From positions 66,523,559 through 66,587,558 of the forward strand of contig NC_051851.1 in assembly GCF_905115235.1 (NCBI RefSeq): a DNA stretch of 64,000 bases, given 5' to 3'. The DNA comes from Hermetia illucens (Eukaryota; Arthropoda; Insecta; Diptera; Stratiomyidae). Below, in pieces: positions 45,880 to 56,700 of this stretch (positions are counted from its first letter, which is position 1; each line of letters starts with the position of its first letter). A program made the translations under genes and the position numbers. The notes beneath the pieces were generated by a model, which saw nothing but the letters and a program-made list of their open reading frames with translations, was not told the DNA's origin and searched no databases.

Positions 45880-47490
45880 TTAAATTCACTGGATATGTGC
45901 ACATCTTTGCGGATAGTGTAAATATTGTTTTCTAATGATAAGCAAATCAAGGCCCTTTCTCAGCTGAGCTGCTAGGTTTCGCCCTCAGCGATTTTTTGAC
46001 ACAAATTAATGAAAGGTAGTTCAAGCTAGCAATAGCACAAATTATAAGAGAGGAGCCAATAAACATATCCATCTAAACATCCGAAGTTCGGATTACCTCA
46101 TCAGCTCCCCACTGGAATAATTGTTCATATCAATCATCTCATCAACTTTGGCCATTTATTGCCAATTTTGAACTTCTAACAATCGACTCTCCATGCAAGC
46201 TCTAACAAGCTCCGTAAACACTAAGCATTCATAGATATACATATGCAACCGCTTGAAAGCATCGAGTTTATATTTCGTCTGGGCCACACGGCGTCTTTTG
46301 TATAACCATCGTTTCGAAACGAGAACTCCGCTTCTTCCTCCAGCCCCGTCACATATTATTATACAATTCGAATTTTTGCCTTCCGCTGAATAAAAACATT
46401 TCATTATCACGTATTAATATTTGGCAAAATAAGCTGCACAAGTTCAAGGTTATTGTTGATAAGGTGCGACAAATGTGCATTTTATCGTTTTCAATACTTT
46501 TTTCCCAATTTTTACTGCGCATTTCTCAGATAAGATTTTCGGTCTTCCCCAATAGGCAACCTTTAGGAATCATTATTTTGACTTAATATTTCCATTACCT
46601 ACAGCCAAAAACTGCAATCCTGGCTACATATTTACTATTGGCAATTGAAATAGTCTTCAAACCCTTCTTGTGGTGCATCTACGATCAATTTCAACCTTGG
46701 ATTACATATATGTACTGGAGACATAATTTTCAAGTAGAAATTTTACACTATTCCGGTTTTCATGTGTTGCATTCTGCAAGTAAGTATACATAGGCGTTTG
46801 GTTTACCTTCGAGTGCTTCGTTATTCAAAGTAATTGAAGCCTACGCCTTTTTGCATTGTAGTTTTTACCCATGCCATACAAGAAAAGGTATACTCGGAAA
46901 GATCTTAACGAATTCTCATAGTTAATGCCGACATGAACACGTTTTACGTGTTCGTTTGCGGGAGAGAAACAAACTTTTTTGCGTTTTAGGAAACTACAAG
47001 TCAGCTGTTGTGTACAGTAATTGGAATAAATATGGGTACGAAGTTCGTTGCATGACAGATTTTTTATTAGAATTTCACTTTCATTTGTCATAAATATTAA
47101 CCTTGAAACAACGCTCGAGTCCACAGTTATCATTGTACGTGCACTGATAAGCATGCCAGTTATTCACAGCAGTAGGGCTCTCTAAAATGAGTTGAGAAGA
47201 ATATAACGGGATTTGAGTTATCTATGCTATTAATAAACAAGTTGGCAATCGGGTGCTTAGCGTTTCAGGTATGAAAAGTGTTGTATTCATTAAACTTTGG
47301 GAACCTTCGGGGGAGAAACCACATTTTTCTTCGAAATTCGTTTTTTTTAAGGTTGACCCTTCTTTCAAATTGACTTTCTAGTAGTTTACAGGTAGCTAGA
47401 ATGTAGTTTTGTCTGGATGACTTTAATATAATATAGATTTCTAACGATGCCTTAAAGGTTCCCACGGAAAAACGAAGCTTGACATATTTT
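45880..47490. other. Intergenic, nothing recognised
   Basis: No coding signal or shared repeat noticed. Confidence 0.4.
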
Positions 47491-47502
47491 ACTTTATTAA
47501 TA

Positions 47503-47778
47503 TAATAATCGTTGGCACAACAATCCATGTTGGATCAGGGCCTTGAAGTGTGTTAGAGCACTTTATTCAAGACCGTAACGGTACACTACAGTATATTATA
47601 GGAGACAATGTGGTCAGCATTGCGCTCGCCCGAGGTTATTACCCTGATTTGACTCAGGTACTCATTCACAGCTGAGTCGACTGGTATCCGACGTCAAATA
47701 ACGATACCCACCAGTGAGATTTGAACCGCGATCTTCCGTACGACAGCCTTGCGCTCTAACCACTCAGCTATCCGGACA
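47503..47778 (-). mobile_element. tRNA-derived SINE, full length
   Basis: Complete head-to-tail copy on the minus strand, from TCCGGATAGCTGAGTGGTTA at 47773 down to the AATAATCGTTGG end. Perfect 11-bp target duplications CTTTATTAATA lie at 47492-47502 and 47779-47789. Confidence 0.9.
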
Positions 47779-47799
47779 CTTTATTAATAGTAATAAATA

Positions 47800-48350
47800 G
47801 TATTTATTATTAAGTTTGAGATGTTAAATAGAGAGATACGTTGCAAGGTTTCTGCTTTGAAATACTGTAACGAATAAAATATCTCCACAGATTCCTTACC
47901 TCCATGAACAGAAGAAATTGATACTGTTTCCACCTTCTAACAATAACTCCCCCTAAAACTTTTCAGCCTTCTTGACTGTTCAGTAATTTCTAGGGCGACT
48001 CCCTCAACCGCTATCCTAGAGCAGTAAATTCCTTTGCCAGCTTTTGTCCATATGTGAACTATCCACTGCCACTTTTGATCATCTTGAATATGGCTATTTT
48101 AACTTAAGGCGTATGTTTGATATCACCTCAGAATATCCTGACCCCACGTTGGCGCGAGTTGAACACATTGACACGACATGGCTTCGATTTGAAGTTGACG
48201 TTAAAATACCTAGTATGTTTTGCGCAAAGTAACGGGGGCGGATTAAGCACTGTTAATCTGTTGAACCTGGAGCTCATCGCACTTGCCTACACTCGCAACA
48301 ATCGTCAGAGCTCCCGTCTCCTCACGTACATCGATCCTCATTCACGATTC
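47800..48350. other. Intergenic, nothing recognised
   Basis: No clear feature. A short TA tract occurs at 48356-48370. Confidence 0.4.
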
Positions 48351-48359
48351 CACACTATA

Positions 48360-48780
48360 TATATATATATGGTTACCATTTACCCCTTCGTAAGGTATAG
48401 TGCATCAACCACGCCTACGCGCCATCGCTTGCGGTTACCCGGAATGCGCCTTAACTCCGCCCAGGACTTCCCAAAACTCGTCAGAGATCTTGGGGGAGTG
48501 GATTCCACTGCATGACATAGTCAGCAATGAAATTCTCGTACCTTCTAAATGTTGGACATATCCACTGCTAGTTCCAATGACATCGCGTACGAGCGCCAGG
48601 CCTTTGAAACAGTATCAGGCCAACGTACCCCTATGATACGGGGAAGACATGTGTTAACGATTGCTTGGAACCTTCGAATGACAGTGGAGGTCATTTTCCA
48701 TGTGCACCTCCCATATAGCAACCTACAAAAAAGACTAGCACAGAAAAGTCTTAATTTAACCTTGGTGTTGAGATAGCTGC
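48360..48780 (-). mobile_element. LINE B 3' (C-terminal) fragment
   Basis: It aligns by eye with 58120-58440: shared 'ACCATTTACCCCTT', 'ATCGCTTGCGG', 'CCCAGGACTTCCC', 'TTTCCATGTGCACCTCC'. On the minus strand this is the C-terminal domain of the RTE-like LINE (WEVHMENDLHCHSKVP here; WKVTLTVTPKVQRFVNTCL in the other copy). Confidence 0.65.
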
Positions 48781-48939
48781 GTTTCTAGATTTTAGAAAGC
48801 GCTGTTAAGGGGAAAAATCCCTATAATGAATTTCTTGTCTTTTTCTTTGAAAATTCATGTATCATCTGTAGAATGTCTTTTCAGTCAATTTCTTTTTAGG
48901 GATTGAGGAGTCCTAAAAGTCCGCATTTATTTAATGTTG

Positions 48940-49260
48940 GATCGGACCAAATGGAGAGCAAGTTGCTCCCACACTTGATGGTCCACGGACTCCTCTTTTT
49001 GGATTAACACCCAAAGTTCAAAAATGAAAAGAGGGACGGCTACGATTTCGTACCAGAACAGAGACAACTTATTAGACGCTGCTTCACCTATGCGCTGGGA
49101 GCAGCGTGACCGAAGCGGCTCGCAGGTGTTGTACGCTCCCTTTTATAATTCGTAAAACACAACAAGGGTGCGAATTTTATTCAGCGTAAATCAGCCCATA
49201 GTTCGGACCAAATGGAGAGCAACTTGCTTCCACTCTTTACGGATGCGTAGCCGTCGTCGT
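48940..49260. repeat. Composite repeat with foldback-family arm
   Basis: 'CGGACCAAATGGAGAGCAA' occurs at 48945 and again at 49200. Between them lies a foldback-family arm (49074-49118, GACGCTGCTTCACC ... GGGAGCAGCGTGACCGAAG). 'GAAAAGAGGGACGGCTACG' (49026) is repeated inverted near 49245-49265, giving a nested palindromic layout. Confidence 0.6.
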
Positions 49261-49519
49261 CCCTCTTTTCGTCTTTTCAGTGTTTGGATCCTCACAGGAA
49301 GCCTAAAAAGTTCCTGTATAGTCCACAAAGTGATGCCCTCCAAATCTACCGAATTAGGCAAATGTGCATTTGCGTTTCATTTCTGGGCTCAACAAGTTTC
49401 CTAGCTCAATTTTTGAAGGATAGGGTCACTTGTGACGATTATGTAACTTGTGTAACAGCCGTTTATTGTTTTCACCGAAACAGTGTAGAGAGAGTTTAAG
49501 CAAGCATAAATCACTATAA

Positions 49520-49995
49520 TCTTTACTTTCCAGGAACGAAAACTCTAAACGCGTTTTTCTCAAAACAGGTTTTTTCATGCGCCGTGCAATGTAACTCAAA
49601 AACTAGTGAAGCAATCGACTTCAAATTTGGAACAGATATTCTTTAATTCACTGGTATTTGCATGAACCCTAAATTCCAATTAAATTGGTATAATAAATAA
49701 TATTTTCAACATATTGTTTACACAAAAAATGTTTTTATTTTGGTCCTCTAATTTTTATTTTTTCACTTTTTTTGCTAAATTTACAAGGACCTGGGCGTTA
49801 CATGGCGCAAACACGAGGAATCGACTTTGATGAACTGTAGCACCGCCATTTTCTTTCTTTTTTGCCCCCAATATCCCTCCTGAATACCTTTCAATGCCAA
49901 TAATATAATACAATTTTCCGAATCACAATAAATGCTTCCAATTTTTCGTAAACACAAATTGAAAAAAACAGCGCCACCGCCAGGCGGCCGAAACC
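49520..49995. repeat. Possible Kolobok-derived non-coding segment
   Basis: 'CGCGTTTTTCTCAAAAC' and 'ACAGCGCCACCGCCAGGCGG' resemble 'GCGTTTTTCTCGAAACTGC' and 'ACAGCGCCACCCAGCGTGGC' in the 3' part of the Kolobok at 6976. The similarity is partial and ends were not found. Confidence 0.35.
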
Positions 49996-50039
49996 ACGCC
50001 TCTTACACAGATTGATCGACACTTTCGATGGTCTGCCTA

Positions 50040-50570
50040 TTAATGCAGTTAGAAAGAGTGCGATGGCCCATCAAACTGAAAACCTTGGTTTTGTTGGCAT
50101 TTGTCTTCAGTCGAACTCTATTTGCTTCTCTTTCCGAATCCATAGTCATTTGACCAACGCCCGGGCCGGGTGAGAGAACAAACAGATGTCGTCAGCGTAG
50201 TCGAAGTGCTCGAGGAAAGCTGTCATCGTCTATTGTACTCCCCCACGTCTTCCGGACAATGCCACATGAAGAACATCACCGATAAAAAGAAGAACCAATA
50301 TCAGTGATAAGATGCAACCCTGGCGGAATCTACTTTGGACCACAAATTCCTCCGAGATTTTACCTCGATGCATCACGTGACTCTTTGCGACCTGATATGT
50401 CGCCCTAATAATAGCTATTGGTTTCTCCGCAATGCCCCTCTTACATAGAACACTCCAGATATATAATACCTGTTAACGCTGTTGAAAGCTTTCTCGAAAT
50501 CAATGGAGAGCAGGTGAAGCGAAGATCTAAACGCGGCGCGCTGTTCCAGAATCACCGGTAGGGTGGTGAT
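50040..50570 (-). mobile_element. LINE B reverse transcriptase fragment
   Basis: The minus strand gives LHLLSIDFEKAFNSVNRYYI (RT palm start, about 50510), CIEVKSRRNLW, VASYHYWFFF-like LSPLLFL region, VGEYNRR, then YADDICLF-equivalent sequence near 50190 (DYADDICLFSHPARALVK in shifted frame). It matches the fragments at 30770 and 58440. Broken by many frame changes. Confidence 0.65.
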
Positions 50571-51292
50571 ATTGTTAATTCTTCAACTAGTCAGGCGTTA
50601 TAATGCTCAGTTCACACCAAAAACGAGGATCAGGTGCTCTATCAATATTCACTATCGGGTCATTCAAGAATGCTGACTGCAGCGCAACAAACACGATTAG
50701 TCACATCTAAACCGGTGAAGCATTTCGTATTGGATTTTGAATGTCGAAGTTCTTTGGTTTTATGAATTGACGTAAACACATGATAGCCAATGACGAAGCA
50801 GGGAAAATCGCAAAAGTTTAGAAACGTTCCATCGTTATTGCTACGATCCTTAAGTTAGTAGCAATACTAGCCGATAGTTGGTTTATTTGAGCGGAACGGT
50901 TTTTATAAGCCGAAATAGGCTCTGTTGGTTTCTAACAACCGTGCGTGGATTTCATCGTCGTAGCTGTTATCGGTTGTGATTTTCGACCCTAGATAGGAGA
51001 AATGATCAACGTTCTTTATTGTTCTCGATTGGAAGTTGTTGGTTCTTTAGTTTTTGGCGCTGACGTTGCCATCATGTACTTTGTCTTGCCTTCATTAATG
51101 TGTAGTCCAAAATCTTACGTCACCTACTCGATCTGGATGAAGGTAGACTATAAATCTCAGATTGTTCTTCCCATAATGTTGTGGCGCAGCGCGGGTAACT
51201 CGATTGACAGTGGCCACCATCGGTGTTTTCTGTGACGGAGTAGGCCGTGATTTTAAAAAAATAATTGAATTTGAAAAATGAATTTAATGAAT

Positions 51293-51553
51293 AGGCTGTC
51301 GTACGGAAGGTCGCTGTTCAAAACTCGCTGGTGGCAGTGGAATTTGTATCGTGATTTGATGTCGGATACCATTCGGCTCAGCTGTGAATGAGTACCTGAG
51401 TCAAATCAGGGTAATGATTTCGGGCGAGCACAATGCTGACCACATTGTCTTCTACAATATACTTTAGTGTATCGTTACGGTCTTGAATGAAGTGCTCTAA
51501 CACACCTCAAGGCCCTGATCCAATATGGATTGTTGCGCCAACAATTATTATTT
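51293..51553 (+). mobile_element. 5'-truncated SINE
   Basis: It starts at AGGCTGTCGTACGGAAGGTC, just after the A-box, and ends GTTGCGCCAACAATTATTAT. Confidence 0.85.
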
Positions 51554-51799
51554 AGTGAGATGTCAATATTAAGAAAGAGAGTATACACAAAGTTCTTAGT
51601 TCCTCTTCCATTTTTTATGTAATAAAGTTATTTAAATTCTATAATCAAATAAAGTTTTGTGATTGATTTCCTTCTGCGTAACTCAAAAGCAACAAGTTTG
51701 TAGATTTTATTAAAGGATTGGCGAAATCTAGAAGCATGGTCCGATCGAAACCATATTTATCGCTACCAACCTGTACCCCTGAAGAATAGGTTTGACGAG

Positions 51800-51980
51800 G
51801 CAAGTTGCATTGAAGTCTTGCGGAAAGCTCAAGATTTCCTCGAGCGAGTTGCATTGAAATCGTGCGGAAAGCTCAAGATTCCCTCGAGCGAGTTGCATTG
51901 AAGATTTAAGAAAAGCTCAAGATTTCCTCGAGCGAGTTGCATGGAAGACTTACGGAAAACTCAAGATTCTCTCGAAAGTG
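51800..51980. repeat. 44-bp tandem repeat, four units
   Basis: GTTGCATTGAA or a close variant recurs at 51804, 51848, 51892 and 51936, an exact 44-bp period. Each unit contains GCGGAAAGCTCAAGATT-type sequence and CCTCGAGCGA. Units differ at a few positions. Confidence 0.9.
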
Positions 51981-52349
51981 ATGACAGTGGCTACTATGTC
52001 AATATTGTCAGCATAGGCCAGTAGTTGGATGGAATTAAAGAGGATGGTCCCTCTTGCATTAACATTTGCATCGCAGATCACAGGTTAAAAAGGGTGCACG
52101 ATAGGGCATCTCCTTGTCTTAGACCGTTGTTGATGTGAATGGTGTCGAGAGTAATCCTGCTGCTTTTATCTGGCTTCGCACATTGGTCAGCGTCAGCCCA
52201 GTCAGTTTTACCAATTTCGTCGGGATACCGCTATTACTGATAAAGTTATAGTAGCTCAAAGTTGCTGATAACATAGACTGCCTGTTGTTTGCTGACGTCC
52301 ACGCCATTGCTAGAAATTGCAACGTAATAGAAGGTTCTAGCATAAATTA

Positions 52350-53680
52350 CTTGAAGTGGCTATTTGTCGTGTCAGGTCATTTTTATGTTCGTTCTCTTGT
52401 CTTTTCCGACATTTACAATATTTTTTACGACACGGTAGAAACGGTGTGAAATCGTTTACGAATGTAATGCGGACTTGACGTTATTCACAAAAGAACATTT
52501 TCATCTAGCCCACAAAAATAATGCTTTTGCAATATTTCTACAATTCCATTTGTTTCCAAGTTTCTTTCCAAAACACTGAACTTAGTGCACAAACCTATCA
52601 TCTTATTTATTCACTACACTGTAACTTGGAAGAATAAGCTACGGATATAATTTCCCAATGTCTGCACAGCATACAAAACGTCTGTTTGTTATGCCGGCTT
52701 AAAGCCGGTAGTTGTCTATAGCGCGTATAGTGATAACGATAGCAACCATTTGCTTCGTGGCTTAGTCATATGTACTTTATACACATTTTCTCTCCTCGTC
52801 TGTCGATGTCTAGTATACGAGCAGTTTAGAGAACGTCGCATACAGCTCCACTGCACAAGCAACAGCGTTTCCATTCCTTGAAGTATTGTTAAAAGGGTCC
52901 CCGGTCGTGTTTGTCGTTCAAATCGTCTTCCCTACTTAGTACGGTAGTTTCCCACATTGTGAAATATTTGCCGGTGTGATATCTTTACTGTCATATAAAA
53001 AACAGTAAATAGGTGTGGCAATATAAAACTCGTTTGTTTATTTCCGCAGTGTGAAGTTCTTGTATAGAAGGTTTCTGGAAAGGAATACCAAGGTAAAAAG
53101 GAATAGGCCCATTAAGAAATCATTGTCACGCACACGAAACTTGTCGAATTTCTAATCCCTGTTTACCTGCCCCGAAATACCATTATATAGGCATGACGTA
53201 ATTTTCTCCCCTTGAGAGTTGTTTCATTTGCATTCAATCGAAATATCCAGCAGCCGGAACCGTCGCACCGCGCCACAACGTTCCACCAACCATCCCATCT
53301 GAAGAGTAATATGCTTTCAGATTGCTTCATCATTTTTCCACATTACTTGATTTCAATGCCTCGCAATAGTCCAAGCAAAAGTCTAAATATAGAATGCAAA
53401 GTCCATGTAGTCGCATCTTAACTAACACCATATGCTACACATATCTGAAAGCTCAGGGATAATCTCTCAACCGACGCAGACGAAAGTTCATCTGAAACTA
53501 TCGATATAATTGCACTTTCACAATTTTGTCTTACTTCCATCAGCACGTATTACCCAACCTGCATTATTTCAATTCTTCCAATCTTATCTGAAATTTCTAG
53601 CAACTTTATTAGGGATAGCACAATCTACAAAGATTGTGTACTGAAACATGAAATTTGCAACAGAGAGAGAAAAGTCAACT
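52350..53680. other. 5' flank of SCCPDH
   Basis: No recognisable coding exon. Since the first coding exon begins after a splice acceptor, the promoter and a non-coding exon probably lie in or beyond this stretch. Confidence 0.4.
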
Positions 53681-53724
53681 TAATTTTTCCAATATTTCAG
53701 ATTGCGTTCATCAATTAAACTGAA

Positions 53725-56700
53725 ATGGCAGATCGACTTGATGTGATAATTTTCGGCGCCAGCGGTTTCACTGGGAAATATTGTGTTTTGGAAGGTGTTA
53801 AGATTCTGGAAAATCTAAAATGGGGAATTGCCGGAAGAAATAAGGTGAGTAAACTTTCATTGTAGCATTTTGGCAACTAATTGGTGTATAATTAGCAAAT
53901 TCGTCATTACCGATTGATTCATCACCAATCGAAGTAATTAAAATAGCCAATATACAAATTTCATATAAAACTCTTTCAAGTAGAGTGTATTACCTCGACT
54001 CTCCCATGAGATATTGTAATTAAGTTAATGACTTTTCCAAATTATGTGCTTTATTTTACTCTTCAACCAGAAGTTACATTCAAATTTAACGAACCATTTT
54101 TCTACTACTTCTAAACATAAAAACCTCTTCACAATGCAAAAATTCATTTCTTCTCACAGGACATAACGGAACCAATAATTTCAATTGAGTTCAAGATACG
54201 ATATAACCAATGGGAAAGTTATCATTAAATAACCTCATGTCTGGAGGTTCATACATTCACAGCCAATGCAATACTGCCTATTTATCAAAGGCCACCGGCA
54301 TGGAACTTTGGCATGCATTCTTTGTCTTGCTTCAGTTTGCCTCTGAATGAGGTTTTATATCCTACGATTGAAACGCATACGTAGGCCCCGAACTATGTAT
54401 TTACTTATTTGAACCACCAGCTAGTGTGATAGGTTTGAGCGTGGTATAGTCGGAGGTGGGTGAACTGCTTGCAGCCCTGTCTGCATTGATTGGAATTTAT
54501 TACCAATCCATTTACGGCCAACTCCAATTGTTCTTCCATTGAAGAACATTTAATGTGGTTGGCGTTTTAATTGTGGGATCACAACGAAAATTATTTCCTT
54601 TGTTAATTATTAAATGAAATTATAAGTACATTCGGTGAGGTCTGATTCCAATTCAAATTGTTATTGAAATGAGTATATAATGACAATCAACAGCTTAGTT
54701 TATGTGTTACAAACAAATGCGAACTCTGAAATTTCGGGTTTGTCTAGTAAGACAGGGCTCTAAGGTACTCAACTACCAAAAAAATCAACCAATGATTGGT
54801 TGTTTCAAACTTAATTATTATGAATATTAACGGAGCATTAATATCTAATGACGCAAGAAACTAATGGCGTCGTCCCAGCCTCACAAAAGCCAAACATTAT
54901 CTAACCGGTTGAATATGAGGGCACAAAGATTAGCGGGGATCTTATACGGCTCAAAACATCCTATTGTATTAAATAGAATAAAGAAGAATAATTGGTGACT
55001 ATAACGCGGTCATTCCACAAACCATAGCGGACAATCTTATACAAATGATGCATTGATTTCACTTTAAAACATGTAAGTTTTCAATTTTGAAGAAAATTGG
55101 TGTCAATAACGCGGTCTTTTCACAAACCATGACGGACAGCCGTATGCAGACGATGCATTGATTTCACTACGAAACATGTAGGTTTTTTTGTCTTAATTCC
55201 AAATAGAGGAGTAATCCCAAAATTCGTCCACTTTTTGCTTGTGAACGTTTTGGGCCTTTTAAAAGAATAATTCGGATTCATTATCATCAACGGCGTAAAA
55301 ACCGGTATCCAGTCTAGGCCTGCCTTAATAAGGAACTCCAGACGTTCCGGATTTGAACCGAGGCCCACCAATGCGATATCCCTAAAAGCTGCCTGGCGTC
55401 CTAAGCTACGCCATCGCTCCATCTTAGGCAGGGTCTGCCTCGTCTTCTTTTTCTACCATAGATATTGCCCTTATAGGGCCTCGAAGTGTGTTGGAGCACT
55501 TCATTCAAGACTGTAACGGTACACTACAGTACACTGTAGGAGGCAATGTGGGTAACATTGCCCTCGCCCGAGATTATTACTCTGATTTGACTCAGGTACT
55601 CATTCACAGCTGAGCCGACTGGTATCCCACGCCAAATCCCACTGCCACTAGTGAGATTTGTATGACAGCCTTGTGCTCTAACCACTCAGCTATCCGGACA
55701 CAAAATATTACCGCCAGTATAATTATAATATAATAATAATCGTTGGCGCAATCCATATTGGATCAGGGCCTTGAAGTGTGTTAGAGCACTTCATTCAAGA
55801 CCGTAACGGTACACTAGGAAGCAATGTGGTCAGCATTGCGTCGTATAATTATACTTGTAACCAAACTCAATTATGTAAGCTTTGGTTGCACTGTACTACA
55901 ATCTTGCTACAAAATTACTATAATTTCTTCGTGAGGCAACTATTCTACTATCCCATGAACGATAGATTACATTAATGTATAAGCTATTAAAATAAGCAGT
56001 TAGGAGTTAGTTATTAACCTGTCTAAATAGGAGAATAAGCATTTTCACAAAACTAGTATTGAAAACCTTAATTTTTAATATTTTTTTTTGTGAAATAAAA
56101 AAAATATTCGCCCGTTTCTCTATGACTGCGTGTTTGTTAATTGCAATTTATTCTAAAACGGTTTTGCCTTCTGAGGATACTGAAAAAAAAAGTTTATTGA
56201 GGTTACTGAAGCTGTAAGTCCTACGTTGGCTTTCCACTTTCTTAAATCTTCAAATCGTTGAAAGGGGGGTTTGAATACTTTTTCTCCGAATAAACCCAGC
56301 TCATATATAAAATCAAACGATTTGACCAGTACTTTCTGAGTCTCAGTTGTGGCGTTAAATGCAAGGGGTTGGGGGAGAGGAATTTCTGAATTTTTGGACA
56401 TCTCTTTCGTTGAGTCGAGTGTTTCGCGGTGCTGGGATTTTGTCCATTATGTAGTAAGGATGTCTTCAGTAACATCCTACCAATCACTTTGCTTAGGGAT
56501 GTGATGATGAACGTGGGGAAAGGTTGTAGTTCTACATTGTTAGGTAAAGCCACACATCAATTTGAGCGTCTTTATTCGGAATACCGGACAGAACTAGACA
56601 TTGTACTTCAGTGAGTGGTGATGTTAAAATACCAGAAAATCTTTCGTCTAGTGAAAACTCTTCCTTTTCACTAACTTCAGACATGTTAGCCACTACATGA

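Larger units (their letters stand above)
51180..51995. mobile_element. Composite insertion inside LINE A copy 3
   Basis: It separates GACAT|CATGGG of LINE A. It contains, left to right, a segment shared with 56814-56880 (CGATTGACAGTGGCCACCAT), a SINE fragment, an unassigned AT-rich piece, and a 44-bp tandem array. Only a 4-bp ATGT duplication can be proposed at its borders. Confidence 0.5.
50885..52345 (-). mobile_element. LINE A copy 3, split by an 816-bp insertion
   Basis: On the minus strand, 52345-51996 encodes SGIPTKLVKLTGLTLTNVRS, an INNGLRQGDALSC-like segment and LLAYADNIDI. After the inserted block (51995-51180) the same frame order resumes: MGRTI, VYLHPDRVGDVRFWTTH-region, NEGKTKYMMATSAPKTKEPT, FSYLGSKITTDNSYDDEIHA (51179-50885). 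5' and 3' parts are missing. Confidence 0.8.

Noticed and set aside
53041-53096. Possible internal non-coding SCCPDH exon (TTTCCGCAG...CCAAG|GTAAAA)
   Set aside because: The donor is weak and there is no homology or repeat evidence. RNA data would be needed, so it is not listed as a feature.
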